Positions 18,735 through 27,767 of a DNA stretch of 64,000 bases are shown here, piece by piece. The stretch covers positions 124,001 to 188,000 of the forward strand of contig JAMQGV010000024.1 in assembly GCA_025994075.1 (NCBI GenBank), written 5' to 3'. Under the pieces are notes generated by a model. It ran no database searches. It was not told where the DNA came from and worked only from the letters and a program-made list of their open reading frames with translations. This stretch comes from Vicinamibacteria bacterium (GTDB lineage Bacteria > Acidobacteriota > Vicinamibacteria > Fen-336). Each line of letters begins with the position of its first letter. Within the stretch, counting starts at the first letter, position 1. The translations under genes and the position numbers were made by a program.

Positions 18735-20225
18735 ATGGACACGGGCCACAAGACCTCGCCGGGGCTGCTGGAAGCCCTGATCCCCGTCGCGGTCCTGATC
18801 GGGCTTTTGTGGGGCTCGGTGCGCATCTACGGCGACGGCGCCGCCTCCGGTCCCAACCAGATCGCGCTGATCCTGGCCGCCGCGGCCGGCGTCGTGGTCG
18901 GGCTGCGCCACGGCTGGAGCTGGAAGGAGCTCGAGGCCGGCATCGTCCACGGCATCTCCTTGTCGACGGCGGCGGTGCTGATCCTGCTGATCGTCGGCGC
19001 CCTGATCGGGACCTGGATCCTCTCCGGCGTGGTGCCGGCGATGATCTACTACGGCCTGCAGCTGCTGAACCCGACCGTGTTCTACGCGGCCGCCTGCGTG
19101 ATCTGCTGCCTGGTCGCCCTGGCCACGGGTTCGTCGTGGACGACGGCGTCCACCGTCGGCATCGCCCTGATGGGCATCGCGGTGGCCCAGGGCCTGCACC
19201 CGGGACTGACCGCGGGCGCGATCATCTCGGGCGCCTACTTCGGCGACAAGATGTCGCCCTTGTCCGACACCACCAACCTGGCTCCGGCGATGGCCGGCAC
19301 CGAGCTGTTCGTCCACATCAAGCACATGGCGTGGACCACGACGCCGTCGATCGTGATCGCCGTGCTGATGTTCGCGGCGGCCGGGCTCTTCTGGGGCACG
19401 CCCGCCGCCGGCGCCGACCTCGAGGCGATCCTCTCCGCGCTGCGCGGCAGCTTCGACATCGGCCTCCACCTGCTGATCCCGCCGGCGCTGGTGCTGCTGA
19501 TGGTGTGGCGGCGGATGCCGGCTTCGCCCGCGCTGCTGATCGGGGCGCTGGTCGGCGGGCTGTTCGCGGTGCTGTTCCAGCCGGGCGCGGTGCTGCGCTT
19601 CGTCGGCGAGACCAGCCTGCCGCAGCCGGTGGCCCTGGTGCAGGGCGTGTGGACGGCGCTCGGCAGCGGCTTCAAGCTGGAGTCGGGCAACGCCGCGCTC
19701 GACGCGCTGCTCTCCCGCGGCGGCATGAGCAGCATGCTCAACACCGTGTGGCTGATCCTGTGCGCGATGACCTTCGGCGCGGTGATGGAGACGACCGGCG
19801 CGCTGGAACGGATCGCGGCGGCGGTGCTCAGCCTGGTGCGCGGCACCGGCTCGCTGATCGCGGCCACCCTCGGCACCTGCATCGGCACCAACGCGATCGC
19901 CTCCGACCAGTACATCGCCATCGTGCTGCCGGGGCGCATGTTCCGCGCCGAGTACGCGCGGCGCGGGCTGCACCCCAAGAACCTGTCGCGGGCGCTCGAG
20001 GACGCCGGCACGCTGACTTCGGCTCTCGTCCCGTGGAACACCTGCGGCGCGTTCATGGCGACGACGCTGGGCGTCGCCACCACCGCCTACCTGCCGTTCT
20101 GCTTCTTCAACCTGATCAACCCTCTGGTGTCGGCGATCTACGGCTTCACGGGCTTCACCATCACGCGCCTCGACGAGCCGCCCGCCGCGCCGCCGGTCGC
20201 CGAGGCGGTGGCGGAGGGCGCATGA
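18735..20225 (+). CDS. nhaC: NhaC-family Na+/H+ antiporter
   Basis: The 496-residue protein has about 11-12 membrane helices. NhaC-type motifs include ATGSSWTTASTVGIALMG and GAYFGDKMSPLSDTTNLAP. It should exchange cytoplasmic Na+ for protons, or in some subfamilies swap organic acids (malate/lactate), across the inner membrane. AAGGAG precedes the ATG, and TAGCAT at 18670-18675 may be its -10. It overlaps the amino-acid permease by ATGA, which suggests the two share a Na+ or substrate economy; substrate is therefore not certain. Confidence 0.9.
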   Translation: MDTGHKTSPGLLEALIPVAVLIGLLWGSVRIYGDGAASGPNQIALILAAAAGVVVGLRHGWSWKELEAGIVHGISLSTAAVLILLIVGALIGTWILSGVVPAMIYYGLQLLNPTVFYAAACVICCLVALATGSSWTTASTVGIALMGIAVAQGLHPGLTAGAIISGAYFGDKMSPLSDTTNLAPAMAGTELFVHIKHMAWTTTPSIVIAVLMFAAAGLFWGTPAAGADLEAILSALRGSFDIGLHLLIPPALVLLMVWRRMPASPALLIGALVGGLFAVLFQPGAVLRFVGETSLPQPVALVQGVWTALGSGFKLESGNAALDALLSRGGMSSMLNTVWLILCAMTFGAVMETTGALERIAAAVLSLVRGTGSLIAATLGTCIGTNAIASDQYIAIVLPGRMFRAEYARRGLHPKNLSRALEDAGTLTSALVPWNTCGAFMATTLGVATTAYLPFCFFNLINPLVSAIYGFTGFTITRLDEPPAAPPVAEAVAEGA

Positions 20226-21727
20226 ACCTCTTCCGCACCAAGAGCCTCGACGGTCTGCTCGGCTCGCTGAGCCCGGGCGAAGGCGGGGTCGGCCTCAAGC
20301 GCTCGCTGGGCCAGCTCGACCTGGTGATGCTCGGCATCGGCGCCGTGATCGGCGCCGGCATCTTCTCCAGCATCGGCACCGCGGCGGTCGGCGAGGTGGC
20401 GCCCGACGGCACCGTGGTCCGCTACGGCGCCGGGCCCGCGCTGATCCTCTCCTTCGCGCTGCTCGGCGCCGTGTGCGCGCTGGCCGGGCTGTGCTACGCG
20501 GAGCTGACCGCGCTGATCCCGATCGCCGGCAGCGCGTACACCTACGCCTACGCGACGCTCGGCGAGCTGATCGCGTGGATCATCGGCTGGGACCTGATCC
20601 TCGAGTACGCGGTCGGCAACGTGGCTGTGGCGATCGCCTGGTCGGGCTACTTCGCCTCGCTGCTGCGGGTGTTCGGCATCGACTTCCCGTTCTGGCTCGC
20701 CCACTCGATCCGCGACGTCACCCACTCCTACCCGGAGCGCATCGGCGAGCTGCCGACGGTGTTCGGGATGCCGATCGCGATCAACCTGCCGGGGATCGTG
20801 ATCGTGGCGCTGATCACCTGGCTGCTGGTGATCGGCATCAAGGAGAGCGCGCGCGCCAACAACGCGATGGTCGTGCTCAAGCTGGCGGTGCTGGCGCTGT
20901 TCGTCGGCGTCGGCGCGATGTACGTCGACCCCGCCAACTGGCAGCCCTTCGCTCCCAACGGCTGGAAGGGCATCCACCAGGGCGCGGCGATCGTGTTCTT
21001 CGCCTACATCGGCTTCGACGCCATCTCCACCGCCGCCGAGGAGACCAGGGACCCGCAGAAGAACATGCCGCGCGGCATCCTGTGGTCGCTCGCGATCTGC
21101 ACCGTGATCTACGTGATCGTCGGCGCCGTCGCCACCGGCCTCGTGCCCTACCAGCAGCTGAAGGGCTCCGACCCGCTGGCCCGCGCGTTCGAGATCGCCG
21201 GCCTCGGCTGGGGCCAGGCGATCATCGCGCTGGGCGCGATCATCTCGATGACCGCCGTGCTGCTGGTGTTCCAGATGGGCCAGCCGCGGATCTTCTACTC
21301 GATGAGCCGCGACGGCCTGCTGCCCAAGTGGTTCTCGAAGGTGCACCCGAAGTTCCAGACCCCGCACGTGACGACGATCCTGACCGGGATCGTCGTGGCG
21401 CTCGGCTCGACCATCCTCGACGACGACGAGACCTACGACCTGACCAACATCGGCACCCTGTTCGCCTTCCTCGTGGTGTGCGTCGGGGTGCTGGCGCTGC
21501 GCATCAAGGACCCGCACCGGCCGCGCCCGTTCCGGGTGCCCTTCGTGTGGGTGGTCGCGCCGCTGGGCGCCGTGGCCTGCCTCTACGTGATGCTCGGCCT
21601 GCCGGCGGCGGCCTGGGAGCGCTTCGGGATCTGGATGGCGCTGGGCGCGGTCGTCTACTTCGCCTACGGGCGTCGCCACAGCCGGCTGAACGCCGCCGGG
21701 CCCGCCGGGGGCGGCGCGACCCCCTGA
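20222..21727 (+). CDS. APC-family amino acid permease (cationic amino acid transporter type)
   Basis: The 501-residue protein has 12 predicted membrane helices and the APC signature of helix 1 (GIGAVIGAGIFSSIG). YIGFDAISTAAEET in helix 6 and a short cytoplasmic N-terminus are as in YfnA/CAT transporters. It likely imports amino acids coupled to protons. Its ATG lies in ATGA with the nhaC stop. It ends convergently with the anti-sigma factor gene over a GC hairpin. Confidence 0.92.
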   Translation: MNLFRTKSLDGLLGSLSPGEGGVGLKRSLGQLDLVMLGIGAVIGAGIFSSIGTAAVGEVAPDGTVVRYGAGPALILSFALLGAVCALAGLCYAELTALIPIAGSAYTYAYATLGELIAWIIGWDLILEYAVGNVAVAIAWSGYFASLLRVFGIDFPFWLAHSIRDVTHSYPERIGELPTVFGMPIAINLPGIVIVALITWLLVIGIKESARANNAMVVLKLAVLALFVGVGAMYVDPANWQPFAPNGWKGIHQGAAIVFFAYIGFDAISTAAEETRDPQKNMPRGILWSLAICTVIYVIVGAVATGLVPYQQLKGSDPLARAFEIAGLGWGQAIIALGAIISMTAVLLVFQMGQPRIFYSMSRDGLLPKWFSKVHPKFQTPHVTTILTGIVVALGSTILDDDETYDLTNIGTLFAFLVVCVGVLALRIKDPHRPRPFRVPFVWVVAPLGAVACLYVMLGLPAAAWERFGIWMALGAVVYFAYGRRHSRLNAAGPAGGGATP

Positions 21728-21737
21728 CGTCCCGGGC

Positions 21738-21759
21738 GGCGCCGCTTCAGCGCGGCGCC
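21738..21759. terminator. Bidirectional GC hairpin between the permease and anti-sigma genes
   Basis: GGCGCCGC-TTCAGC-GCGGCGCC makes a perfect 8-bp stem in the 19-base gap between the convergent stops and reaches into the end of the anti-sigma gene. No T-tract. Confidence 0.5.
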
Positions 21760-22691
21760 AGCGCCTTCACCAGGTCGTGCACGCGCTGGCGTTCGGCCGG
21801 GTCGGACACGCGCGCGAGGTAGACCTCGGCGCGGGCGGCCAGCAGTGCGTGGTCGGCCGCGTCGCCGCCCGCGCGCATCACCGCCGCCGCCGCCTCCAGC
21901 GCGCGCCGCTGCGCGAGGAGCGGCGCGCCCGGGCGCAGCGCCTCGCGGACGCGGCGATCGCGCTCGGCGCGGGCCCGCGCCAGGGCGTCCGTCGGTGCCG
22001 CGGCGCTCTTCTGCAGCGTCGTCGCGTCGGCGGCCCGGACTTCGGTCTCGGCCGCCCCGGCGATCGCCGACAGGTCCTGGCGGGGAGCGACCTCGGCGCC
22101 TTCCATCGACTCGGCCCGGGCGCGTTGCGGGGCCGCGGCGGGGGGCAGCGGCGCCGCGGGCAGGGAGCGTTCGAGGGCCTCCGGGGCTGCGGTTTCGGCC
22201 GGCGCCGGGGCCGACGCCGGGTTCGGGGGCGGTGCCGACGGGCGGCCGGGGCGCGCCGCGTCCAGCGGGGCCACGGCCTCCGCCGCGGGGGCCGGCGGGC
22301 GGGGCTCGGCCGTGGCGGGCGGCGTCGTCCGCGGGGCGGCGGCCGGCGGCAGCGGCCGTTCGGCGGTGGCGAGCGGGCGCTCCAGCAGGCGCGGCGTGAC
22401 CAGCGCGATCAGCAGCGCCGCGGCGAGGGCGCCCGCCCACGCCGCCGGGCGCGACCACACCGCCCGCGGGCGACCCGTCGCGCGGGCCGTGACCCGCGCC
22501 GGCAGCGCGTCGAAGTAGCCGGCCGGCACCTCCGCCTCCTCGCGCGCGAGGGCGTCCAGCGCGCGCAGCTCCGCGAGCGCGAGCGCGCAGTCGGCGCACT
22601 CCGCGAGGTGGCGCTCCGCGTCGACGAGGCTGTCGCCGCGCAGGGTGCCGTCGTGCAGCGCGTGGACCCGCAGCGGGTCGCAGCCGCTCAT
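21747..22691 (-). CDS. Membrane-anchored zinc-finger anti-sigma factor
   Basis: The 314-residue protein has an N-terminal anti-sigma zinc finger (HLAECADC, about residues 28-35). A single membrane helix lies near 80-100 (WAGALAAALLIALVT). The periplasmic region is long and Pro/Ala-rich and ends in a helical domain (about 230-314). It should hold the cognate ECF sigma factor at the membrane and release it on an envelope signal. ATG at 22691 overlaps the sigma stop as ATGA, the usual coupling for such pairs. The periplasmic part does not match a sensor domain I know. Confidence 0.85.
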   Translation of the reverse strand: MSGCDPLRVHALHDGTLRGDSLVDAERHLAECADCALALAELRALDALAREEAEVPAGYFDALPARVTARATGRPRAVWSRPAAWAGALAAALLIALVTPRLLERPLATAERPLPPAAAPRTTPPATAEPRPPAPAAEAVAPLDAARPGRPSAPPPNPASAPAPAETAAPEALERSLPAAPLPPAAAPQRARAESMEGAEVAPRQDLSAIAGAAETEVRAADATTLQKSAAAPTDALARARAERDRRVREALRPGAPLLAQRRALEAAAAVMRAGGDAADHALLAARAEVYLARVSDPAERQRVHDLVKALAPR

Positions 22692-23248
22692 CGCGCCCCC
22701 CTTTCCCCGCGCAGCCGCGGGCCGAGCAGCGCCCGCAGCCGGTCGCGGGCGCGGAACAGCCGGCTCATCACGGTGCCCTCCGGCAGCCCCAGCTCGCGCG
22801 CGATCTCGGGGCAGGTCATCTCCTCCAGCGTGCGCAGGGCGAACACCGCGCGTTGCTCCGGGGGCAGCGCGCGGAGCGCCTCGTCGAGCGTCGCCGCGGC
22901 CTCGGCGTCGCGCAGCGCGCGTTCCGGGGACGGCGCCAGGGACGGCGTCTCGTCGTGGTCCTCCGGCAGCGGTCGCTCGTGCCAGCGCGGGGACCGCACC
23001 CGGTCGAGCGCGACGTGGACGGCGATGCGCGCGACCCACGGCCCGAACGGGCGGCCGAGCTCGAAGCGGTCGAGCGCCCGCCAGGCCTTCAGGAAGGCCT
23101 CCTGCGTCACGTCGTCGGCCTCCTCGTGGCGGCGCACGATGCGGCGCGCCGCCGCGTACACGCGGCGCTGGTGGCGGCGCACGATCTCCTCGAAGGCGGA
23201 GGCGTCCCCGGCCCGGGCCCGGCTCACGAGCGCGGCGTCGTCGTCCAT
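22688..23248 (-). CDS. ECF-type RNA polymerase sigma factor
   Basis: The 186-residue protein has the two ECF domains. Region 2 is at about 8-80 (HQRRVYAAARRIVRRHEEADDVTQEAFLKAW in pieces). Region 4 is at about 120-175 (LPPEQRAVFALRTLEEMTCPEIA, then LGLPEGTVMSRLFRARDRLR as the recognition helix). It directs RNA polymerase to stress-type promoters. It is coupled to the anti-sigma gene. Its promoter should lie in the 43 bases upstream, which also hold a terminator for the phosphatase gene. Confidence 0.94.
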   Translation of the reverse strand: MDDDAALVSRARAGDASAFEEIVRRHQRRVYAAARRIVRRHEEADDVTQEAFLKAWRALDRFELGRPFGPWVARIAVHVALDRVRSPRWHERPLPEDHDETPSLAPSPERALRDAEAAATLDEALRALPPEQRAVFALRTLEEMTCPEIARELGLPEGTVMSRLFRARDRLRALLGPRLRGERGAR

Positions 23249-23264
23249 CCGCTGCCTCGATTAC

Positions 23265-23282
23265 GGGCGGGAGCGCCCGCCC
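23265..23282 (-). terminator. Hairpin after the SpoIIE-type phosphatase gene
   Basis: GGGCGGG-AGCG-CCCGCCC (plus-strand order) is a perfect 7-bp stem directly downstream of the phosphatase stop and upstream of the sigma gene. It probably separates the two transcripts. Confidence 0.45.
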
Positions 23283-23291
23283 ATTCCCGCC

Positions 23292-25040
23292 TCAACCGAC
23301 GATCTTCACCACCACGAGGGTGACGTCGTCGCGCTGCTCGGTGCCGCCCGTGAAGGCCTCGAGGTCCTCCAGGATGGCGGCGCCGATCTCCGGCGCCGCT
23401 TCGCCGGCGTGGCCCTCCACCACCCCCACCAGGCGCTGGGTCTCGTACTCGACGTCGCCCCGGGTCGCCTCCTGGACGCCGTCGGAGAAGAACACCAGCA
23501 CGTCACCGGCGGCGAGCGGCACCTCGAGCTCCTCGTAGGCCGCCTCCTCGAAGGAGCCGAGCGGCAGCCCGGCGATCTCGACGCGGTCGCAGGCGCCGGT
23601 GGCCGCCCGGTAGTGGATGGGGTGCGGCATGCCCGAGCCCGCGATCCGCAGCCGCCGCTCCGGGAAGTCGAAGACCGCGTAGGTCAGCGTGCAGTAGAAG
23701 CCCTCGATGCCGCGGTTCCACAGCGCCCGGTTCACGCGCCGCAGCAGGTCGGCGGGCTCGCGCTTCTCGAACGCCCGCGCGCGCACGGTGCCGGAGGCGA
23801 AGGCGCCGTAGAGCGCGGCCGCCACGCCCTTGCCGGCGACGTCGCCGATCGCCATCCCCAGCCGGCCGTTCTCCAGCTCGTAGAAGTCGTAGAGGTCGCC
23901 GCCCAGCTCGCGGGCGGGCAGGAAGTGGGCGGAGGCTTCCCAGCCCGGGCCGCTCGGGCACTCCTCGGGGAACAGGCCGTGCTGCACGGCCTGCGCGACC
24001 TGCAGCTCGCGCTGCAGCCGCGCCTCCTTCTGGCGCAGCGCCTCGTACAGCCGCGCGTTCTCGATCGCGATCGCCGCCTGGCTGGCGAGCGGGGTGAGCA
24101 CCTTGACGTGCTCCTCCGTGAAGCGGTGGGTGACCGTCGACTCGAGGTCGAAGACGCCGATCAGCCGGTCCTTGTGGACCAGCGGGATCACCAGCTCGGA
24201 GCGGGTCTCGGGCACGATCGAGATGTAGCGCGGGTCCTTCGTCACGTCGCCCACCAGCACCGGCTGCTTGGTCGCCGCCGCGGTGCCGCACAGCCCGCGG
24301 CCGACCGCGATCCGCGTCTTCTCCTTGAACTCGCCGAAGCTCACCTGCTTGTACATGACCAGGTCGCGGCCGCTCTCGTCGAGCAGCAGGATGCCGAACA
24401 TCTCGTAGTCGATCACCCGCTTGACGACCTCCGCGATGCGGGTCAGCAGCGCGTCGAGCTCGAGGATCGAGGCGGTCTCCTTGCCGATCTCGTACAGCGT
24501 GGCCAGCAGCCCCGCGTACCAGCGGGTCTCGCCGTGCAGGGTGGCGTTCTCGATCGCGATCGCCAGGTGGGTGGCCAGCACCTGCAGCAGCGTGCGCGCC
24601 TGCTCGGTGAAGGCGGCGGCGTCGGGCCCCTCCACGTTGAGCACGCCGATCAGCCGCTCGCCGCTGACGAGCGGGATCGCGAGCTCCGCCCTGACCCCGG
24701 GGAACAGCGAGACGTAGCGCGGGTCGCGGGTCACGTCCGCCACGAAGATGGTCTCGCGGGAGGCGGCCGCCGCCCCCACGATGCCCTGGCCGGGGCGCAG
24801 CCGGAACGCGCGGGCGGCCTCCGCCGGGTAGCCCTCGACGAAGGCGGGCCGCAGCGAGCCGTCGGCCTCGGGCAGGAAGATGTCGAGGATGCGGTAGTCG
24901 ACGAGACGCTTGACGTGGCCGGCGATCGCCGGCAGCAGGGCCTCGGGGTCCAGCACGCGGTTGATCTCCGCGGCGATCTCGAGCACCTCGGAGAGCAGGT
25001 CCGGCGGCAGCGGAGGCGGGGATTTGCGCGCGCGCGGCAA
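23292..25040 (-). CDS. Tandem-GAF PP2C (SpoIIE/RsbU) phosphatase
   Basis: About 582 residues. Two GAF domains (about 15-165 and 190-340) are similar to each other; both contain a D(V)T(R/K)DPRY block and an IPLV...LIGV strand pair. A short helical linker (about 345-365) follows, then a SpoIIE-type serine phosphatase domain with GGDLYDFYEL, IGDVAGKG, FFSDGVQEA and the closing RDDVTLVVVK. Such proteins dephosphorylate anti-sigma antagonists in partner switching, or other Ser/Thr-P proteins, in response to a GAF ligand. The start is uncertain: TTG at 25040 is used because the frame upstream runs into the fabZ-like gene; GTG at 24986 is an alternative. Confidence 0.87.
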   Translation of the reverse strand: MPRARKSPPPLPPDLLSEVLEIAAEINRVLDPEALLPAIAGHVKRLVDYRILDIFLPEADGSLRPAFVEGYPAEAARAFRLRPGQGIVGAAAASRETIFVADVTRDPRYVSLFPGVRAELAIPLVSGERLIGVLNVEGPDAAAFTEQARTLLQVLATHLAIAIENATLHGETRWYAGLLATLYEIGKETASILELDALLTRIAEVVKRVIDYEMFGILLLDESGRDLVMYKQVSFGEFKEKTRIAVGRGLCGTAAATKQPVLVGDVTKDPRYISIVPETRSELVIPLVHKDRLIGVFDLESTVTHRFTEEHVKVLTPLASQAAIAIENARLYEALRQKEARLQRELQVAQAVQHGLFPEECPSGPGWEASAHFLPARELGGDLYDFYELENGRLGMAIGDVAGKGVAAALYGAFASGTVRARAFEKREPADLLRRVNRALWNRGIEGFYCTLTYAVFDFPERRLRIAGSGMPHPIHYRAATGACDRVEIAGLPLGSFEEAAYEELEVPLAAGDVLVFFSDGVQEATRGDVEYETQRLVGVVEGHAGEAAPEIGAAILEDLEAFTGGTEQRDDVTLVVVKIVG

Positions 25041-25089
25041 GCGTCGGCGATCGTAGCACGCGGCCCCTGATAGACTCGGGCGTTCCGCG

Positions 25090-25542
25090 ATGACGCTGAA
25101 ACTGCCGCTCGAAATGGAGGATCTCAAGCGCATCCTCCCCCACCGCTACCCTTTCCTGCTGATCGACCGCATCGTCGAGATCGAGTCGGACCGGCGGGTG
25201 GTGGGTGTCAAGAACGTCTCGTCCAACGAGCGCTACTTCATCGCCGGCCCCGGCGGCAAGCCGATGCTGCCGGCCTCGATCCTGACCGAGGCGATGGCCC
25301 AGGTCGGGGCGGTGCTGGTGCTGACCAAGCCCGAGTTCCGCGCCAAGCTGATCCTGTTCATGGGCATCGACAAGGTGCGCTACCGCCAGCCGGTGGTCGC
25401 CGGCGACACGGTCTACCTCGAAGGCGAGGTGGTGCGCCTGCGCAGCAAGCTCGGCACCCTGCGCGGCTGCGCGAAGGTCGACGGGAAGGTCGTCTGCGAG
25501 GGGCAGATGAACTTCGCGCTGGCCGACCGGCCCGAGGCCTGA
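25090..25542 (+). CDS. FabZ-like hotdog-fold protein with altered catalytic site
   Basis: The 150-residue protein aligns along its whole length with (3R)-hydroxyacyl-ACP dehydratase FabZ. It has LPHRYPFLLIDR at the start, KNVSSNE in the middle and the helix TEAMAQ with E67 (the catalytic Glu in FabZ). The FabZ motif GHFP, which carries the catalytic His, reads AGPG here, so the His is replaced by Gly53. It may have a different activity, such as thioesterase or binding, or serve as a divergent dehydratase. The stop lies in CTGA with the rluB-type gene. Confidence 0.85.
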   Translation: MTLKLPLEMEDLKRILPHRYPFLLIDRIVEIESDRRVVGVKNVSSNERYFIAGPGGKPMLPASILTEAMAQVGAVLVLTKPEFRAKLILFMGIDKVRYRQPVVAGDTVYLEGEVVRLRSKLGTLRGCAKVDGKVVCEGQMNFALADRPEA

Positions 25543-26261
25543 GCGCCCCCGTCTCCCTCGCCCGCGCGCTCTCCAAGTGCGGGGCCTGCTCGCGCCGCGA
25601 GGCGATGCGCCGGATCGCGGACGGCCGGGTGCGGGTCGACGGCCGCGTCGTGCGCAACCCGTCGTTCCGCGTCGAGCTCGGCCGCGCGCGCCTGGAACTC
25701 GACGGCGAGCCGGTGCGCGAGCGCCGCACGAGCCTCGTGATCGCCCTGCACAAGCCGGCCGGCCACGTGACGACCCGCGTCGACCCGGGCGGCCGGCCCA
25801 CCGTGTACGACCTGATCCCGGAGCTCGACCGCTTCGTGTTCCCGGTCGGCCGCCTCGACCGCGACACCCGCGGGCTGCTGATCCTGACCGACGACCATCG
25901 CCTCGGCCAGCGCCTGACCGACCCGCTCCATCACGTCGCGAAGACCTACCACGCCCACGTCGCGGGGGTGCCGGCGGAAGACGCGCTCGAGGTGTTGCGC
26001 CGGGGCATCACGCTCCCCGACGACGGCACCCCGACGCGGCCGGCGCGGGTGCGCTCGCTGGGCGTCGCGAAAGACGGCGGCGCGTGGCTCGAGATCGTGC
26101 TGACCGAGGGCCGCAACCGCCAGGTCCGGCGCATGTGTGCCGCGATCGGCCACGACGTGCGCGACCTGGTGCGAGTGGCGATCGGCGCGCTGGAGCTGGG
26201 CGACCTGCCGGCCGGCGAGTGGCGACGGCTCGCCCCCGAAGAAGTCGCGCGGCTCGTTTGA
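25539..26261 (+). CDS. RsuA/RluB-family rRNA pseudouridine synthase (apparent CTG start)
   Basis: The 240-residue enzyme modifies uridine in rRNA. It has an N-terminal S4 RNA-binding domain (SLARALSKCGACSRREA, then GRVRVDGRVV). The catalytic domain carries GRLDRDTRGLLILTDD with the catalytic Asp, and the family end motif GRNRQVRRMC. The first ATG at 25605 would remove half of the S4 domain. The only start that keeps it is CTG at 25539, overlapping the upstream stop as CTGA. RluB (23S) or RsuA (16S) cannot be separated here. It converges with the serine hydrolase gene three bases away. Confidence 0.92.
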   Translation: MSAPVSLARALSKCGACSRREAMRRIADGRVRVDGRVVRNPSFRVELGRARLELDGEPVRERRTSLVIALHKPAGHVTTRVDPGGRPTVYDLIPELDRFVFPVGRLDRDTRGLLILTDDHRLGQRLTDPLHHVAKTYHAHVAGVPAEDALEVLRRGITLPDDGTPTRPARVRSLGVAKDGGAWLEIVLTEGRNRQVRRMCAAIGHDVRDLVRVAIGALELGDLPAGEWRRLAPEEVARLV

Positions 26262-26264
26262 GCG

Positions 26265-27719
26265 CTACTTCAGCCGGGCGGCGACCTCGCGCAGCTTCTG
26301 GTCCATCGGGCCCATGCCGTCGTCGGTGTTGGTCAGCACGACGATCGTCCACGGGCCGGCGATCGCCAGCGAGGAGCTGATGCCCGGGAAGCCGCCGGTG
26401 TGGCCGACGACGCGGCCGAGCGGACCCTGCGAGACGCCGAAGCCGAAGCCGTACGACGGCGAGCCGAGCTCGGGCTTCGGGCTCCACAGCCGCTCGCGGG
26501 TGGCGTCCGAGACGAGCTTCCCGGCGCGCAGCGCCTCGGCGAAGGCCAGCAGGTCGCGCGCGGTCGAGTAGCCGCCGCCCGCCGGTCCGCCGCGGATCAC
26601 GTGCTCGAACGTGTTGGCGCGCCAGCGCACGCCGTCCGCGGTGCGCTCCCGCGAGTAGCCGATCGCCAGCTTCGGCACCGCCAGGTCGACGTCGAAGCAG
26701 TCGGTGTCGCGCATGCCGGCCTTCGCGTGGACCCGCTCGCGCACGACGTCGAAGTAGCTGCGGCCGGTGACCGCCTCGATCACCGCGCCGGCCAGCAGGA
26801 AGCCGGTGTTGCTGTACTGCCAGCGCGTGCCCGGCTCGAAGGCCAGCGTCTCCTCCGCCACCATCGGCTTGTAGTCGTCGACCGAGCGCAGTGCCTGGCG
26901 CGCGGTGCGGGCCCAGGTGCGGTTGAAGTACGAGCCGAGGCCGGAGGTGTGCGAGAGCAGGTGCTCGATCCGCACCTTCGACAGGTCGGCCTTCGTCCAG
27001 CCGGAGAGGTACTTCGAGACCGGGTCCTCGAAACGCAGCTTGCCCTCGTCGACGAGCTGGCCGATCACCACGGCCGTGAACATCTTGTTCATCGAGCCGA
27101 GGTTGAGCTTCGCGTCCTTCTCCATCGGCACGCCGTGGTTGCGCTCGGCGAGCCCGCGCGCCGCCTGCCAGAGCACCTCGCCGTCCTTCGCCAGCAGCGC
27201 GGTGCCGGAGAACACCTCGGCCTTCGCCAGCCGGTCGGCGAAGGCGTCGAGCAGGGCGACGGCCTGGGCCCGGTCGAGCGGGGCGGCGGCAGGCAGGTCA
27301 CGCGGCGGTCGCGCGGGCAGCACCTCGAGGCCGGCGATGCGGTCCGCCGAGTCGAAGTGGAGGGCCAGCCCCTTGAACCCCTCGGTCAGGCGGCTGCGCA
27401 CGATCACGACCAGGTCCGCGCCGCCAGGGGCGCCGCCCGGATAGAGGCGCACGGAATGGAACTCGAGCCCCTCGTCCTGGAGGCTGCCGAGCACCTGGCG
27501 GTGCTCCTCGAGCGGCAGGTCCTGGAACGGGCCGCCGAACGCGTCGCGCACGAGGGCGTCGATCTTCGCGGCGTCCGGCGCCGCCAGCGCGGCGAGCACC
27601 TGGCTCACGCGCTCCCCGCGCGGCCCCGCGGGCAGGGCCCGCTCGTCGGTGTAGTCCTGGGCGAGGAGCGGGGCGGCGAACAGCAGCACGGCGAGCGCGG
27701 TACGAAGCAGGCGGGTCAT
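26265..27719 (-). CDS. Secreted serine hydrolase of the beta-lactamase (class C/PBP4*) family
   Basis: The 484-residue protein has a signal peptide (TRLLRTALAVLLFAAPLLAQ). A ~130-residue N-terminal domain resembling NTF2-like or DUF folds is followed by a serine beta-lactamase-type domain. The nucleophile motif is SMNK (SxxK) in LNLGSMNKMF, the second motif is YSN, and the third is HTGG near the C-terminus. Homologues hydrolyse esters or D-amino-acid peptides in the periplasm. AAGGAA lies eight bases before the ATG at 27719. It is downstream of a strong terminator, so it has its own promoter. Confidence 0.9.
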   Translation of the reverse strand: MTRLLRTALAVLLFAAPLLAQDYTDERALPAGPRGERVSQVLAALAAPDAAKIDALVRDAFGGPFQDLPLEEHRQVLGSLQDEGLEFHSVRLYPGGAPGGADLVVIVRSRLTEGFKGLALHFDSADRIAGLEVLPARPPRDLPAAAPLDRAQAVALLDAFADRLAKAEVFSGTALLAKDGEVLWQAARGLAERNHGVPMEKDAKLNLGSMNKMFTAVVIGQLVDEGKLRFEDPVSKYLSGWTKADLSKVRIEHLLSHTSGLGSYFNRTWARTARQALRSVDDYKPMVAEETLAFEPGTRWQYSNTGFLLAGAVIEAVTGRSYFDVVRERVHAKAGMRDTDCFDVDLAVPKLAIGYSRERTADGVRWRANTFEHVIRGGPAGGGYSTARDLLAFAEALRAGKLVSDATRERLWSPKPELGSPSYGFGFGVSQGPLGRVVGHTGGFPGISSSLAIAGPWTIVVLTNTDDGMGPMDQKLREVAARLK

Positions 27720-27767
27720 GTTCCAGTTCCTTGGATGGCGAAGGACGTCGACCCTTGAGACGCAGCA

